Shown here in pieces: positions 1-6,120 of a DNA stretch of 8,978 nt (positions are counted from its first letter, which is position 1; every line of letters starts with the position of its first letter). Under the pieces are notes generated by a model. That model ran no database searches, had not been told where the DNA came from, and saw nothing but the letters and a program-made list of their open reading frames with translations. This DNA comes from Candidatus Latescibacterota bacterium (GTDB lineage Bacteria; JAAXHH01; JACQVL01). Position numbers and translations under genes: made by a program. The stretch lies in contig JACQVL010000166.1 of NCBI GenBank assembly GCA_016209865.1, forward strand, positions 1 to 8,978. The letters run 5' to 3'.

Positions 1-1
1 C

Positions 2-157
2 CCGTATCCCTCGTTGAACGACAAATATACGATCTTCGGCCAGGTGACCGAGGGGCAGGAGGTCGTGAACAAGATCGGGGGCGTCCAGCGCGGCCCGGGT
101 GACAAGCCGACGACCCCGGTCGTGCTCACGAAGGTCACGATCGAGCGGGTGAAGTAG
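2..157 (+). CDS. Cyclophilin-type peptidyl-prolyl cis-trans isomerase, C-terminal fragment
   Basis: The window opens in frame inside this gene, and only its last 51 codons and TAG stop (155-157) are present. The visible protein reads PYPSLNDKYTIFGQVTEGQ and ends TKVTIERVK. The stretch LNDKYTIFGQVTEGQEVV corresponds to the late beta-strand region of cyclophilins, where 'L(D/N)-x-(K/x)-(Y/H)-T-(I/V)-FG-(Q/R)-V' is strongly conserved. The closing 'P-x-x-x-V-x-(I/L)-x-x-V-x-I' strand is also typical of bacterial PpiA/PpiB-like enzymes. Members of the family catalyse proline cis-trans isomerisation during protein folding. The catalytic Arg/Phe region lies upstream of the window, so activity and any signal peptide cannot be judged. 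The stop is followed immediately by the inverted heptamer repeat that begins at 158. No functional link to the glycan genes is evident. Confidence 0.85.
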   Translation, partial: PYPSLNDKYTIFGQVTEGQEVVNKIGGVQRGPGDKPTTPVVLTKVTIERVK

Positions 158-263
158 AGCAAGGACGAAACGGAATAAGGACGAAGGACGAAACGGCGAA
201 CCGGTCATGCCCGCGCACGCGAAAATCCTTTTCGTCCTTCATACTTCGTCCTTTGTCCTTGCT
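158..263. repeat. Inverted heptamer repeat element (GGACGAA / TTCGTCC)
   Basis: This element fills most of the gap between the cyclophilin and permease genes. The left arm has GGACGAA at 163-169, 179-185 and 186-192. The right arm has its complement in phased heptamers: TTCGTCC 231-237, TTCATAC 238-244, TTCGTCC 245-251 and TTTGTCC 252-258. The outer ends AGCAAGGAC (158-166) and GTCCTTGCT (255-263) are perfect complements, and AAGGACGAAA (184-193) pairs perfectly with TTTCGTCCTT (230-239). AAGGACG (177-183) can pair with CGTCCTT (247-253), leaving a bulge of exactly seven bases (240-246), which is one unit. It may act as an RNA hairpin after the cyclophilin stop, but it has no classical terminator T-run. 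No convincing -35/-10 promoter was seen in it. Confidence 0.8.
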
Positions 264-267
264 TTCC

Positions 268-273
268 AGGAGG
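268..273 (+). promoter_or_regulatory. Strong Shine-Dalgarno site for the permease
   Basis: AGGAGG lies seven bases before ATG 281. It is the best ribosome-binding site in the window and fixes the permease start. It sits just outside the right arm of the inverted heptamer element. Confidence 0.85.
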
Positions 274-280
274 CCTGGCC

Positions 281-1693
281 ATGGCTGAGCCTGCCGTCCG
301 CGTTGGCACGACCGACGAGGGGACGGACGCTGATCGGGCGCTCGTCCGGGGGTTGGGGCTGGTCGAGGCGACGACGATCGTCATGGGTGGCATCATCGGG
401 TCGGGGATCTTCCGCGCGCCGAGCTTCGTCGCCCAGGCGGTGGGGTCGCCCGGCATGAGCATCATGGTCTGGCTCGTCTGCGGACTGATCGCCTTGTTCG
501 GCGCGCTGTGCTACGCCGAGCTGACGTCCGCCCTGCCGCACACGGGCGGGACGTACGTCTACCTCCGAGAAGCCTATGACGCCCCGATCATCACGTTCCT
601 GTACGGCTGGGTGTACTTCCTCGTCATCCAGGCGGCCGGGATCGCGGCGGTCGCCACCGTGTTCGCCACGTACGTGGCGAGCATCATCAATACCGTGGAA
701 GGCGCAACGCTGGGCGTCTGGACGCAGCGGGGGATTGCGCTCGGCTGCATCTGGCTGCTGACGGTCATCAACTGTATCGGCGTCCGGGTCGGCGGCCAGG
801 TCTCCAACCTGTTCACGTTCCTGAAAACAAGCGCGATCGTCGTGCTGATCGCCCTGGGTTTCATCTTTGCCGAGAAAGGGAGCATCGCTCATTTCACCCC
901 GTTCTGGGGGGCGAGCACGGACGGCGGGTTCAACCCCGGCGTGTTCGGCGCGGCGATGATCACCGCCCTGTTCGCGTACGAAGGGTGGACGTTCTCCAGT
1001 TACGTCGGGGGCGAAGTCCGCAACCCGAGGCGCAACCTGCCGCTGTCGATCCTCATCGGGATCAGCGCGGTGATGGTCATCTACCTGCTCGTCAATTTCG
1101 TCTATCTGTACATCCTGCCGTTCGAGCAGCTCCAGCAATCCGAATGGGTAGCGGCGGACACGATGCGGGTCCTCGTCGGCCCGGCCGGCGCGCTCCTGAT
1201 CTCGATCGCGGTGATGTGTTCGACGTTCGGGACGGTTAACATCATGCTCCTGACGTCGCCGCGCATCTACTACGCGATGGCGCGGGACGGGATGCTCTTC
1301 CAGGGGCTGACGCGCGTCCATCCGACGTACCGGACTCCCGCCAACGCCATCCTCGTCCAGGGATTGCTCGCCTCCGCCTTCGCGGTGGCGGGCGGGTACG
1401 ACGAGATCATCACCTACACCAGCTTCCCCACCTACTTTCTTCTCCTCCTCGTCGCCGTCGGGGTGATGCTCCTCCGCAAGAAGCGGCCCGACCTCCCGCG
1501 TCCGTACAAAGTCTGGGGCTACCCGGTCACGCCCCTCATCTTCATCCTCGTCCTCACTGGATACCTCTACACCCTCGTCTCGCAGTGGAAGACCCTCCAG
1601 GAGACACTCATCGGGTTTGCCATCACCGCGACCGGGCTTCCGTTCTATTATCACTGGCGGAAGAAAGCAACAGCCGTGACGAGGGACACGTGA
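281..1693 (+). CDS. APC-superfamily amino acid permease (LAT-like)
   Basis: This is a 470-residue polytopic inner-membrane transporter of the amino acid-polyamine-organocation superfamily (AA_permease_2 type), of the usual length and with about 12 hydrophobic segments. After a hydrophilic N-terminus of about 25 residues comes GLVEATTIVMGGIIGSGIF. The GSGIF at 40-44 is the unwound substrate-binding part of TM1. CYAELTSALPHTGGTYVYL follows TM2 as in LAT/SteT-type exchangers, and FAYEGWTFSSYVGGEVRNP (231-249) is the TM6 and following loop signature. Substrate is probably neutral or cationic amino acids, by uniport or exchange; sequence alone does not decide. ATG 281 is chosen for its AGGAGG site. 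The protein ends VTRDT, and this tail and the TGA stop lie in the GTGACGA repeat at 1676-1703. The next gene begins 34 bp downstream, so co-transcription with galE is possible, but a functional link is not obvious. Confidence 0.93.
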   Translation: MAEPAVRVGTTDEGTDADRALVRGLGLVEATTIVMGGIIGSGIFRAPSFVAQAVGSPGMSIMVWLVCGLIALFGALCYAELTSALPHTGGTYVYLREAYDAPIITFLYGWVYFLVIQAAGIAAVATVFATYVASIINTVEGATLGVWTQRGIALGCIWLLTVINCIGVRVGGQVSNLFTFLKTSAIVVLIALGFIFAEKGSIAHFTPFWGASTDGGFNPGVFGAAMITALFAYEGWTFSSYVGGEVRNPRRNLPLSILIGISAVMVIYLLVNFVYLYILPFEQLQQSEWVAADTMRVLVGPAGALLISIAVMCSTFGTVNIMLLTSPRIYYAMARDGMLFQGLTRVHPTYRTPANAILVQGLLASAFAVAGGYDEIITYTSFPTYFLLLLVAVGVMLLRKKRPDLPRPYKVWGYPVTPLIFILVLTGYLYTLVSQWKTLQETLIGFAITATGLPFYYHWRKKATAVTRDT

Positions 1694-1703
1694 CGAGGAA
1701 AGG
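1676..1703. repeat. Short period-7 repeat covering the permease stop
   Basis: GTGACGA occurs at 1676-1682 and 1690-1696, exactly two heptamers apart, with GGGACAC between (1683-1689) and GGAAAGG after (1697-1703). The permease TGA (1691-1693) lies in the second GTGACGA. With only two good copies it could be chance, but its 7-base phase matches the clearer elements at 158-263 and 5348-5382. Confidence 0.45.
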
Positions 1704-1727
1704 TCCGGCACCATCACGAGGTCTCCG

Positions 1728-2693
1728 ATGAACTGTCTGATCACCGGCGGCGCCGGGTACATCGGGTCGGTGTGCGCCGACCTCCTCCTCCACGCCGGAC
1801 ATACCGTCTCCGTCATCGACGACCTCCGCCAGGGGAACGCGGACGCCGTCCCAGACGGGGCGGTGTTCTACCACGCCCAGTACGGCGAGAAGGCGGTCTT
1901 GCACGAGGTCTTCGACCGTCACATCGACGTCGTGTTCCACTTAGCCGCCGAGGCGAGCGTCCCGCGGTCGATGCACAACCCCGGCCTGTTCTATGAGGTG
2001 AACGTCTGCCAGGGTCTCAGCCTCCTGGAGACGATGCGTCACCACGGCTGTCGCATCCTGATCTTTTCGTCGACCGCCGCCGTGTTCGGCGAGCCGATCA
2101 CCGTCCCGATCGATGAGCACCACCCGAAGAATCCCTGCAACCCGTACGGGGATTCAAAGCTCGCGTTCGAGCGTTTGCTGCGGTGGTATCACGAGTGCTA
2201 CGGCTTCCGGGCGCACATCTTCCGGTATTTCAACGCGGCGGGAGCGACTGAGCGGCATGGTGAATCCCGTCCGGTCGAAGAGCATCTCATCCCCCGCGCG
2301 TTCGAAGCCCTGACCGGGAAACGTAATCAACTCACGGTGTTCGGCAACGATTATCCGACGCGCGACGGGACGTGCGTCCGGGATTACCTGCACGTGCGCG
2401 ATGTCGCCCAGGCGCACCTCGTCTCTGCGGAGTATCTGTTGCAGCACGACGAGTGTGACGATTTTAACTTAGGCAGCGGGACGGGCACGACCGTGCTCGA
2501 ACTCTTAGACGCCATCCAACGGGTAACGGGACGCCCTGTGCCCTACACCATCGGCGGCCGGCGAGCGGGCGACCCGGCCGTGCTCGTCGCCTCGTCCGAC
2601 AAAGCGCGACAGAAACTCGGCCTGACGTTCGAGCATTCGACGGTCGACCAGATCGTGTCGAGCGCGTGGCGGTGGGTTCGGAAGGCAGGGTAA
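1728..2693 (+). CDS. galE: UDP-glucose 4-epimerase (GalE-type extended SDR)
   Basis: This 321-residue soluble NAD-dependent epimerase interconverts UDP-glucose and UDP-galactose (possibly the N-acetyl forms) and so supplies a sugar donor to the glycosyltransferases downstream. The N-terminal Rossmann motif GGAGYIG is at residues 7-13. SSTAAVFGEP carries the catalytic Ser/Thr region at about 114-116. The YxxxK catalytic pair is Y140 and K144 in NPYGDSK. FRYFNAAGA (165-173) and the later VRDYLHVRDVAQAHL are specific GalE signatures, distinguishing it from dTDP-glucose dehydratases and GDP-mannose dehydratases. The length fits bacterial GalE (about 320-340). ATG 1728 is preceded by GAGG (1718-1721) at six bases. 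An 82-bp gap holding a strong inverted octamer repeat separates it from the first glycosyltransferase. It contains three TTA leucine codons, unusual for this base composition. Substrate preference (UDP-Glc or UDP-GlcNAc) cannot be told from these motifs. Confidence 0.93.
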   Translation: MNCLITGGAGYIGSVCADLLLHAGHTVSVIDDLRQGNADAVPDGAVFYHAQYGEKAVLHEVFDRHIDVVFHLAAEASVPRSMHNPGLFYEVNVCQGLSLLETMRHHGCRILIFSSTAAVFGEPITVPIDEHHPKNPCNPYGDSKLAFERLLRWYHECYGFRAHIFRYFNAAGATERHGESRPVEEHLIPRAFEALTGKRNQLTVFGNDYPTRDGTCVRDYLHVRDVAQAHLVSAEYLLQHDECDDFNLGSGTGTTVLELLDAIQRVTGRPVPYTIGGRRAGDPAVLVASSDKARQKLGLTFEHSTVDQIVSSAWRWVRKAG

Positions 2694-2703
2694 AGGGCTG
2701 TTG

Positions 2704-2776
2704 CCCCCCTGCCCCTCTGCTCCCCTGCCCCCCTGCGGGGGGCGCAGAGGGGCGGAGGGGCAGAGGAGAGGTGGGG
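2704..2776. repeat. Inverted octamer repeat, long GC-rich hairpin
   Basis: The left arm has four phased octamers: CCCCCCTG 2704-2711, CCCCTCTG 2712-2719, CTCCCCTG 2720-2727 and CCCCCCTG 2728-2735. The right arm has four complementary-type octamers: CAGAGGGG 2745-2752, CGGAGGGG 2753-2760, CAGAGGAG 2761-2768 and AGGTGGGG 2769-2776. The apex is a perfect stem, GCCCCCC (2727-2733) with GGGGGGC (2737-2743) around a three-base loop TGC. Pairing continues with few mismatches out to about 2706/2766. There is no downstream T-run, so a simple intrinsic terminator is unlikely. The right arm holds the ribosome-binding site of the next gene, and its last base is the first base of that gene's GTG start. 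Confidence 0.85.
2762..2771 (+). promoter_or_regulatory. Shine-Dalgarno site inside the octamer repeat, sets the GTG start
   Basis: AGAGGAGAGG includes GAGGAG (2763-2768), seven bases before GTG 2776. It is the reason to start the glycosyltransferase at 2776 and not at the upstream in-frame TTG 2701, which would translate the repeat. In the folded hairpin part of this site is paired with the left arm near 2706-2710. Confidence 0.7.
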
Positions 2777-3924
2777 TGCGGCTCTGCGCCTTCGGCACGT
2801 ACGAACGCGACTTCGTCAGGAATCGGACGATCCGAAACGGCCTCCGGGCGTGCGGATGGGAGGTCGAGGAATGCCACGCGCCCGTTTGGGAACGGCAGCG
2901 CAATAAGACCGGCCGGTACCTCGGCGTCCTGTCGTTGTGCCGGGTTAGCGGACGATTGATCGTGTCGTACGTGCGGCTGTTGCTGCGGTATACCTTCACC
3001 GTCCGCCGGTACGACATCATGCTCGTCGGCTACATCGGCCATCTCGACCTGCTGTTCGCCGGCCTGCTGACCCGCATCCCGCGCCGACGGCCGCTCGTCT
3101 TCGACCCGCTCATCTCACTCTACGACACGCTCGTCGCCGACCGGGCCGCCTTCCCGTCGGACTCGCTCATCGGCCGGCTGCTCTGGCAGCTCGACCGTTC
3201 AACCTGCCGGATGGCCGACCTCGTCTTGCTCGATACGAACGCCCACATCGAGTATTTCGTCACGACGTTCCACCTGCCACGCGAGAAGTTCGTCCGGGTG
3301 TTCGTCGGGGCGGAGAGCGACCTGTTCGCGCCGAGGACACAGGCCGGACGGACTGATGAATTCCGCGTGCTGTTCGTCGGCAAGTTCACCCCGCTCCACG
3401 GCCTGCTGACGATCATCCAGGCCGCGAAGCTGCTAGAGACGGACCCGCAGATCATGTTCGACATCATCGGGTCGGGACAACTGTCCGACGAGGTGCATCA
3501 GCTTGCGGTGCAACTCGACGTACGGGCCGTCCAGTTTACTGATTGGGTGGAGTACGAAAACCTGCCGGAGCGGATGGCGGCGGCGGATGTCTGTCTGGGC
3601 ATCTTCGGGACGACCGACAAGGCGGACCGGGTCATCCCCGCCAAAGTGTTCACCGCGCTCGCCATGCGGAAGCCGTTGATCACGGGGGATTCGACCGCCA
3701 TCCGGGAGCTGCTGATCGACGGGGAGAGCGCGGTGCTGTGCCGGCGGGGCGACCCGGAGGCGCTCAGCCAGGCGATCCGTCGTCTGAAGTCGGACGCCGC
3801 ATTCCGGGAACGTCTCGCCGACGCCGGACACCAGGTGTACTGCGAACAGGCGTCAGAAGCCCGGATCGGACGGGCGGTGACGGCGGCTCTCACCCGGCTC
3901 GTCCCGGATGAGTCGCCACGATGA
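2776..3924 (+). CDS. Glycosyltransferase family 4 (GT-B fold), first of two
   Basis: With the GTG start this is a 382-residue retaining GT-B glycosyltransferase, probably peripheral on the cytoplasmic membrane face, adding a sugar from a nucleotide donor to a lipid-linked glycan. The N-terminus MRLCAFGTYERDFVRNRTI is the typical opening of the acceptor-side Rossmann domain, which supports this start. LLDTNAHIEYF, then VFVGAESDLFAPR, lead to the linker. The donor domain begins near FVGKFTPLHGLLTIIQAAK (from residue 200). CLGIFGTTDKADRVIPAKVF (the VIPAKV at 286-291) and KPLITGDSTAIRELLIDGE form the nucleotide-sugar site. The common E-x7-E motif is absent in its standard form; the 'RVIP-x-KV' version is typical of one GT4 subgroup. 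A longer start at TTG 2701 would add 25 Pro/Gly/Arg-rich residues encoded by the repeat and is less likely. The stop overlaps the flippase start as ATGA (3921-3924), implying translational coupling. The sugar specificity is unknown. Confidence 0.9.
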   Translation: MRLCAFGTYERDFVRNRTIRNGLRACGWEVEECHAPVWERQRNKTGRYLGVLSLCRVSGRLIVSYVRLLLRYTFTVRRYDIMLVGYIGHLDLLFAGLLTRIPRRRPLVFDPLISLYDTLVADRAAFPSDSLIGRLLWQLDRSTCRMADLVLLDTNAHIEYFVTTFHLPREKFVRVFVGAESDLFAPRTQAGRTDEFRVLFVGKFTPLHGLLTIIQAAKLLETDPQIMFDIIGSGQLSDEVHQLAVQLDVRAVQFTDWVEYENLPERMAAADVCLGIFGTTDKADRVIPAKVFTALAMRKPLITGDSTAIRELLIDGESAVLCRRGDPEALSQAIRRLKSDAAFRERLADAGHQVYCEQASEARIGRAVTAALTRLVPDESPR

Positions 3925-5381
3925 ACCGATTCGCCCGCGTGACGCGGAACCTCGCCATCCTGTTCACCGGCAACCTCGTCAACAAGGCGGCGGGCGCGGT
4001 GTTGTTCATCGTCCTCGCCAGGCACGTCGGCGCATCGGGACTCGGCAAGTACGCGTTCGCCGTCGCCTTTACCGCACTGTTTGCCGCCCTCCCCGACCTG
4101 GGCCTCAACACGATGCTCGTCCGGGCGGTGGCCCGTGACCGCTCCTCCGCCAGCAAATACTTGGGCAACGTCGCCGCCTTGCGGGCACTGCTCGCCGTCC
4201 TGGCGTTCTGCCTGACCGGGATCGGCCTCTCCGTCGGCGTGTGGACCGGTCGGATTAAACCGGACACCGCCCCGATCGTCTGGCTCGTTGCCGGGGCTGC
4301 CTTCTTCGCCTCCGTCGGCAATGGGGTCCGGTGGTCGTTCCAGGCGTTCGAGCGGCTCCAGTACGAAGCCGTCCTGGCCGGCGGAGAGAGTCTGTTGATG
4401 CTGGCCGGCGGGGTGCTGGTGCTCGTCTCAGGGTTCGGGCTCATCGAGCTGACCGCCGTGCAGCTCGGCCTGTCCGTCCTGGCCTGCGCCGCTGGTCTGC
4501 TGCTGACGACGACCCGCATCGCCCGGCCGGCGTTCGAGCTCGACCGGGCGTTCTGCAAACAGTTGATCATCGGGGCTGTCCCATTTATCTTGATGTTCGT
4601 CCTCACCCGGGTGTATTTCAATTTCGATACGGTGCTGCTCTCGTTCCTGAGAGGGGATGCGGAGACTGGCCGGTACACCGCCGCCTACAGGTTCATCACG
4701 ATGTTCCAGATGATCCCGATGCTCTGCAATTTCGCCGTCTTCCCGGTGATGGTCGAGGCGGCGGCCGGTCCGAAAGAGGAGTTCAGCCGGGTGGTCGAAC
4801 GGTCGTTCCGGTACATGATCATCCTCGGCCTGGGGATCGGAGTGACCACGACCGTCTTCGCCGCGCCCATCATCCAGTTGCTCTATGGGATGAAGTTCGT
4901 CGAGACGGCCCCCGTCCTCCGTCTGTTGATCTGGATGAGTTGCTGCTACTTCGTGACGAACGTGAGCTACTGTGCCGTGATCGCATGTCACCGGGAACGG
5001 GCAGTCGTCACGATCGGCGGAATCGTGCTGGGGACGAACGTCGTCTGCAACCTGTTCCTCATCCCCCGGTGGGGGGCGACCGGCGCGGCCTGCGCCATCC
5101 TCGTCTCGGAAAGCCTGTCGTGCGGCCTGTTCCTCCGCCAGGTCGCCCGGAGCGTCGAGGCCATCCGCTGGGGCCGGCTGTTCCTCCGGCCAGTCTGCGC
5201 GGCGGCGGTGACCGCCATCCCGGCGTGGCTGCTCCTGGAGACTCATCTGGTCGTCGGACTCGGCGGTGTCGCGGTCGTGTACCTCGTCCTGCTCCTGCTC
5301 GTCGGCGCGATCCCGGCGGGCGACCTGCGGCTCGCCCGGGCGTTCATGAGTGAAAAGGTAAGAGTGCAGAGTGAAGAGTGA
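3921..5381 (+). CDS. Wzx-like polysaccharide flippase (MOP superfamily)
   Basis: This is a 486-residue integral membrane protein with about 12-14 hydrophobic segments, the expected size for the polysaccharide-specific transporter branch of the MOP/MATE-like exporters. Members move undecaprenyl-diphosphate-linked oligosaccharides from the cytoplasmic to the periplasmic face. The N-terminus LAILFTGNLVNKAAGAVLF, followed by LARHVGASGLGKYAFAVAF and DLGLNTMLVRAVARD, is characteristic of Polysacc_synt proteins. A mid-protein FNFDTVLLSFLRGDAETGRY loop (around residue 234) matches the second-half repeat start of the fold. ATG 3921 overlaps the upstream stop by four bases and lacks a strong ribosome-binding site of its own. 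The last residues, MSEKVRVQSEE, are encoded by the GAGTGAA heptamer repeat at 5348-5382, so the C-terminal tail is repeat-derived. The TGA stop lies inside the last unit. The exact substrate and Wzx/Wzy dependence cannot be told from the sequence. Confidence 0.91.
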   Translation: MNRFARVTRNLAILFTGNLVNKAAGAVLFIVLARHVGASGLGKYAFAVAFTALFAALPDLGLNTMLVRAVARDRSSASKYLGNVAALRALLAVLAFCLTGIGLSVGVWTGRIKPDTAPIVWLVAGAAFFASVGNGVRWSFQAFERLQYEAVLAGGESLLMLAGGVLVLVSGFGLIELTAVQLGLSVLACAAGLLLTTTRIARPAFELDRAFCKQLIIGAVPFILMFVLTRVYFNFDTVLLSFLRGDAETGRYTAAYRFITMFQMIPMLCNFAVFPVMVEAAAGPKEEFSRVVERSFRYMIILGLGIGVTTTVFAAPIIQLLYGMKFVETAPVLRLLIWMSCCYFVTNVSYCAVIACHRERAVVTIGGIVLGTNVVCNLFLIPRWGATGAACAILVSESLSCGLFLRQVARSVEAIRWGRLFLRPVCAAAVTAIPAWLLLETHLVVGLGGVAVVYLVLLLLVGAIPAGDLRLARAFMSEKVRVQSEE

Positions 5382-5382
5382 A
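5348..5382. repeat. Tandem heptamer repeat (GAGTGAA) bridging two genes
   Basis: There are five phased heptamers: GAGTGAA 5348-5354, AAGGTAA 5355-5361, GAGTGCA 5362-5368, GAGTGAA 5369-5375 and GAGTGAA 5376-5382. The fourth unit provides the putative GTG start of the methyltransferase (5371-5373), and the fifth provides the flippase TGA stop (5379-5381). On the complement strand the unit is TTCACTC, which resembles the TTCGTCC unit of the element at 158-263 at five of seven positions. Confidence 0.8.
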
Positions 5383-6111
5383 ACAGAAAACAGTCTGGTG
5401 ATGCCCGTGCCCGACTCGAACATCGAGGGGATCAAGGAACGGACCGACCCCCGGCTCGAACCGGCGGTGATGAGCCGGGTCGAGCACCTGTTCCGGTACC
5501 GGTACGCCAGCCGGCGGTGCGGGCAGACTGTCTTAGACGTGGGCTGCGGGGTCGGCTACGGCAGCCGGATGGTGTTCGAGACGGGACGGCGGGTGGTTGG
5601 TGTCGATGTGTCGATGGATGCGTTGCGATACGCGACGGTCCGGTACCCGGGGCCGGGGTACGTCCGGGCGTCGGGCGAGTGTCTGCCGTTCCCCGCCCGG
5701 TCGTTCGACTCCGTCATCGCGTTCGAGGTGATCGAACATCTCGACCGACACGAGGGACTGCTCGACGAACTCGACCGGGTGCTCAAGCCCGGCGGCGATC
5801 TGTTCATCTCGACTCCCAACCCACGGCATCTCTGGAATGCCCTCCGGCACTGGCTTCGCGGCGCGCCGTACCCGGAGAAACTGACGTCGGAGAACATCTA
5901 CCACCGGAGAGAATACCACTACGAGGAATTCATCCAGATCCTGAAGGACCGGGAGTTTTCCATCCGGTCGACGTTCGGCCAGACGATCCTGCTGCGCCCG
6001 CTCAACCCGGTGTTCGCACGGCTGAGGCTCTTCAAGTTCCAGGTGTACTCAGGTTATTTCATCCCGAAGTACGCGGTGACGGTCGTCGTCCACGCCGCCA
6101 AATCATCGTAG
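5371..6111 (+). CDS. Class I SAM-dependent methyltransferase (Methyltransf_11 type)
   Basis: This is a 246-residue soluble Rossmann-fold enzyme. SAM-binding motif I is VLDVGCGVGYG (residues 54-64), the acidic residue after strand 2 is D79 in VVGVDVS, and ASGECLPFPARSFDSVIAFE with the following VIEHL covers motifs II-III. LDRVLKPGGDLFISTPNPRH (STPNP at 150-154) is the usual beta5 region of Methyltransf_11 proteins. Lying between a flippase and glycosyltransferases, it probably methylates a sugar hydroxyl or a chain terminus, though the acceptor is not shown by sequence. GTG 5371 overlaps the flippase by 11 bp and lies in the heptamer repeat; ATG 5401, ten codons later, is a plausible alternative, and neither has a strong ribosome-binding site. 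It carries no kinase domain of the WbdD type. The TAG stop is built into the AGGAG ribosome-binding site of the next gene. Confidence 0.9.
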   Translation: MKSETENSLVMPVPDSNIEGIKERTDPRLEPAVMSRVEHLFRYRYASRRCGQTVLDVGCGVGYGSRMVFETGRRVVGVDVSMDALRYATVRYPGPGYVRASGECLPFPARSFDSVIAFEVIEHLDRHEGLLDELDRVLKPGGDLFISTPNPRHLWNALRHWLRGAPYPEKLTSENIYHRREYHYEEFIQILKDREFSIRSTFGQTILLRPLNPVFARLRLFKFQVYSGYFIPKYAVTVVVHAAKSS

Positions 6112-6114
6112 GAG
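6110..6114 (+). promoter_or_regulatory. Shine-Dalgarno overlapping the upstream stop codon
   Basis: AGGAG begins within the TAG stop (6109-6111) of the first methyltransferase and lies six bases before ATG 6121. This fixes the start of the second methyltransferase and suggests coupled translation. Confidence 0.75.
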
Positions 6115-6120
6115 TCCGCG

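Noticed and set aside
158-263. CRISPR array
   Set aside because: The units are 7 bases, directly adjacent or inverted, with no spacers of constant length and no cas genes nearby.
239-1816. A 525-codon open frame on the minus strand opposite the permease
   Set aside because: Its product is rich in Arg, Asp, Glu and Pro with no recognisable fold, the typical antisense shadow of a high-GC gene. The + strand permease has clear family motifs and a strong ribosome-binding site.
2727-2743. Intrinsic transcription terminator after galE
   Set aside because: The stem is strong but there is no T-run after it, and the downstream genes need transcription from somewhere while no promoter is visible between. 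A repeat-borne regulatory hairpin fits better.
2701-2775. N-terminal extension of the first GT4 from TTG 2701
   Set aside because: It would translate the octamer repeat into a Pro/Gly/Arg-rich stretch foreign to the family. GTG 2776 has a good ribosome-binding site and gives the standard MRLCAFGTY opening.
2464-3042. Minus-strand open frames across the galE-GT4 junction
   Set aside because: They owe their length to the repeat and to antisense of two well-supported genes; no conserved domain or start signal was seen.
4428-5435. A 335-codon minus-strand open frame opposite the flippase
   Set aside because: Charged low-complexity product with no family motif, lying across the flippase and the repeat. 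The + strand reading has membrane segments and conserved Polysacc_synt motifs.
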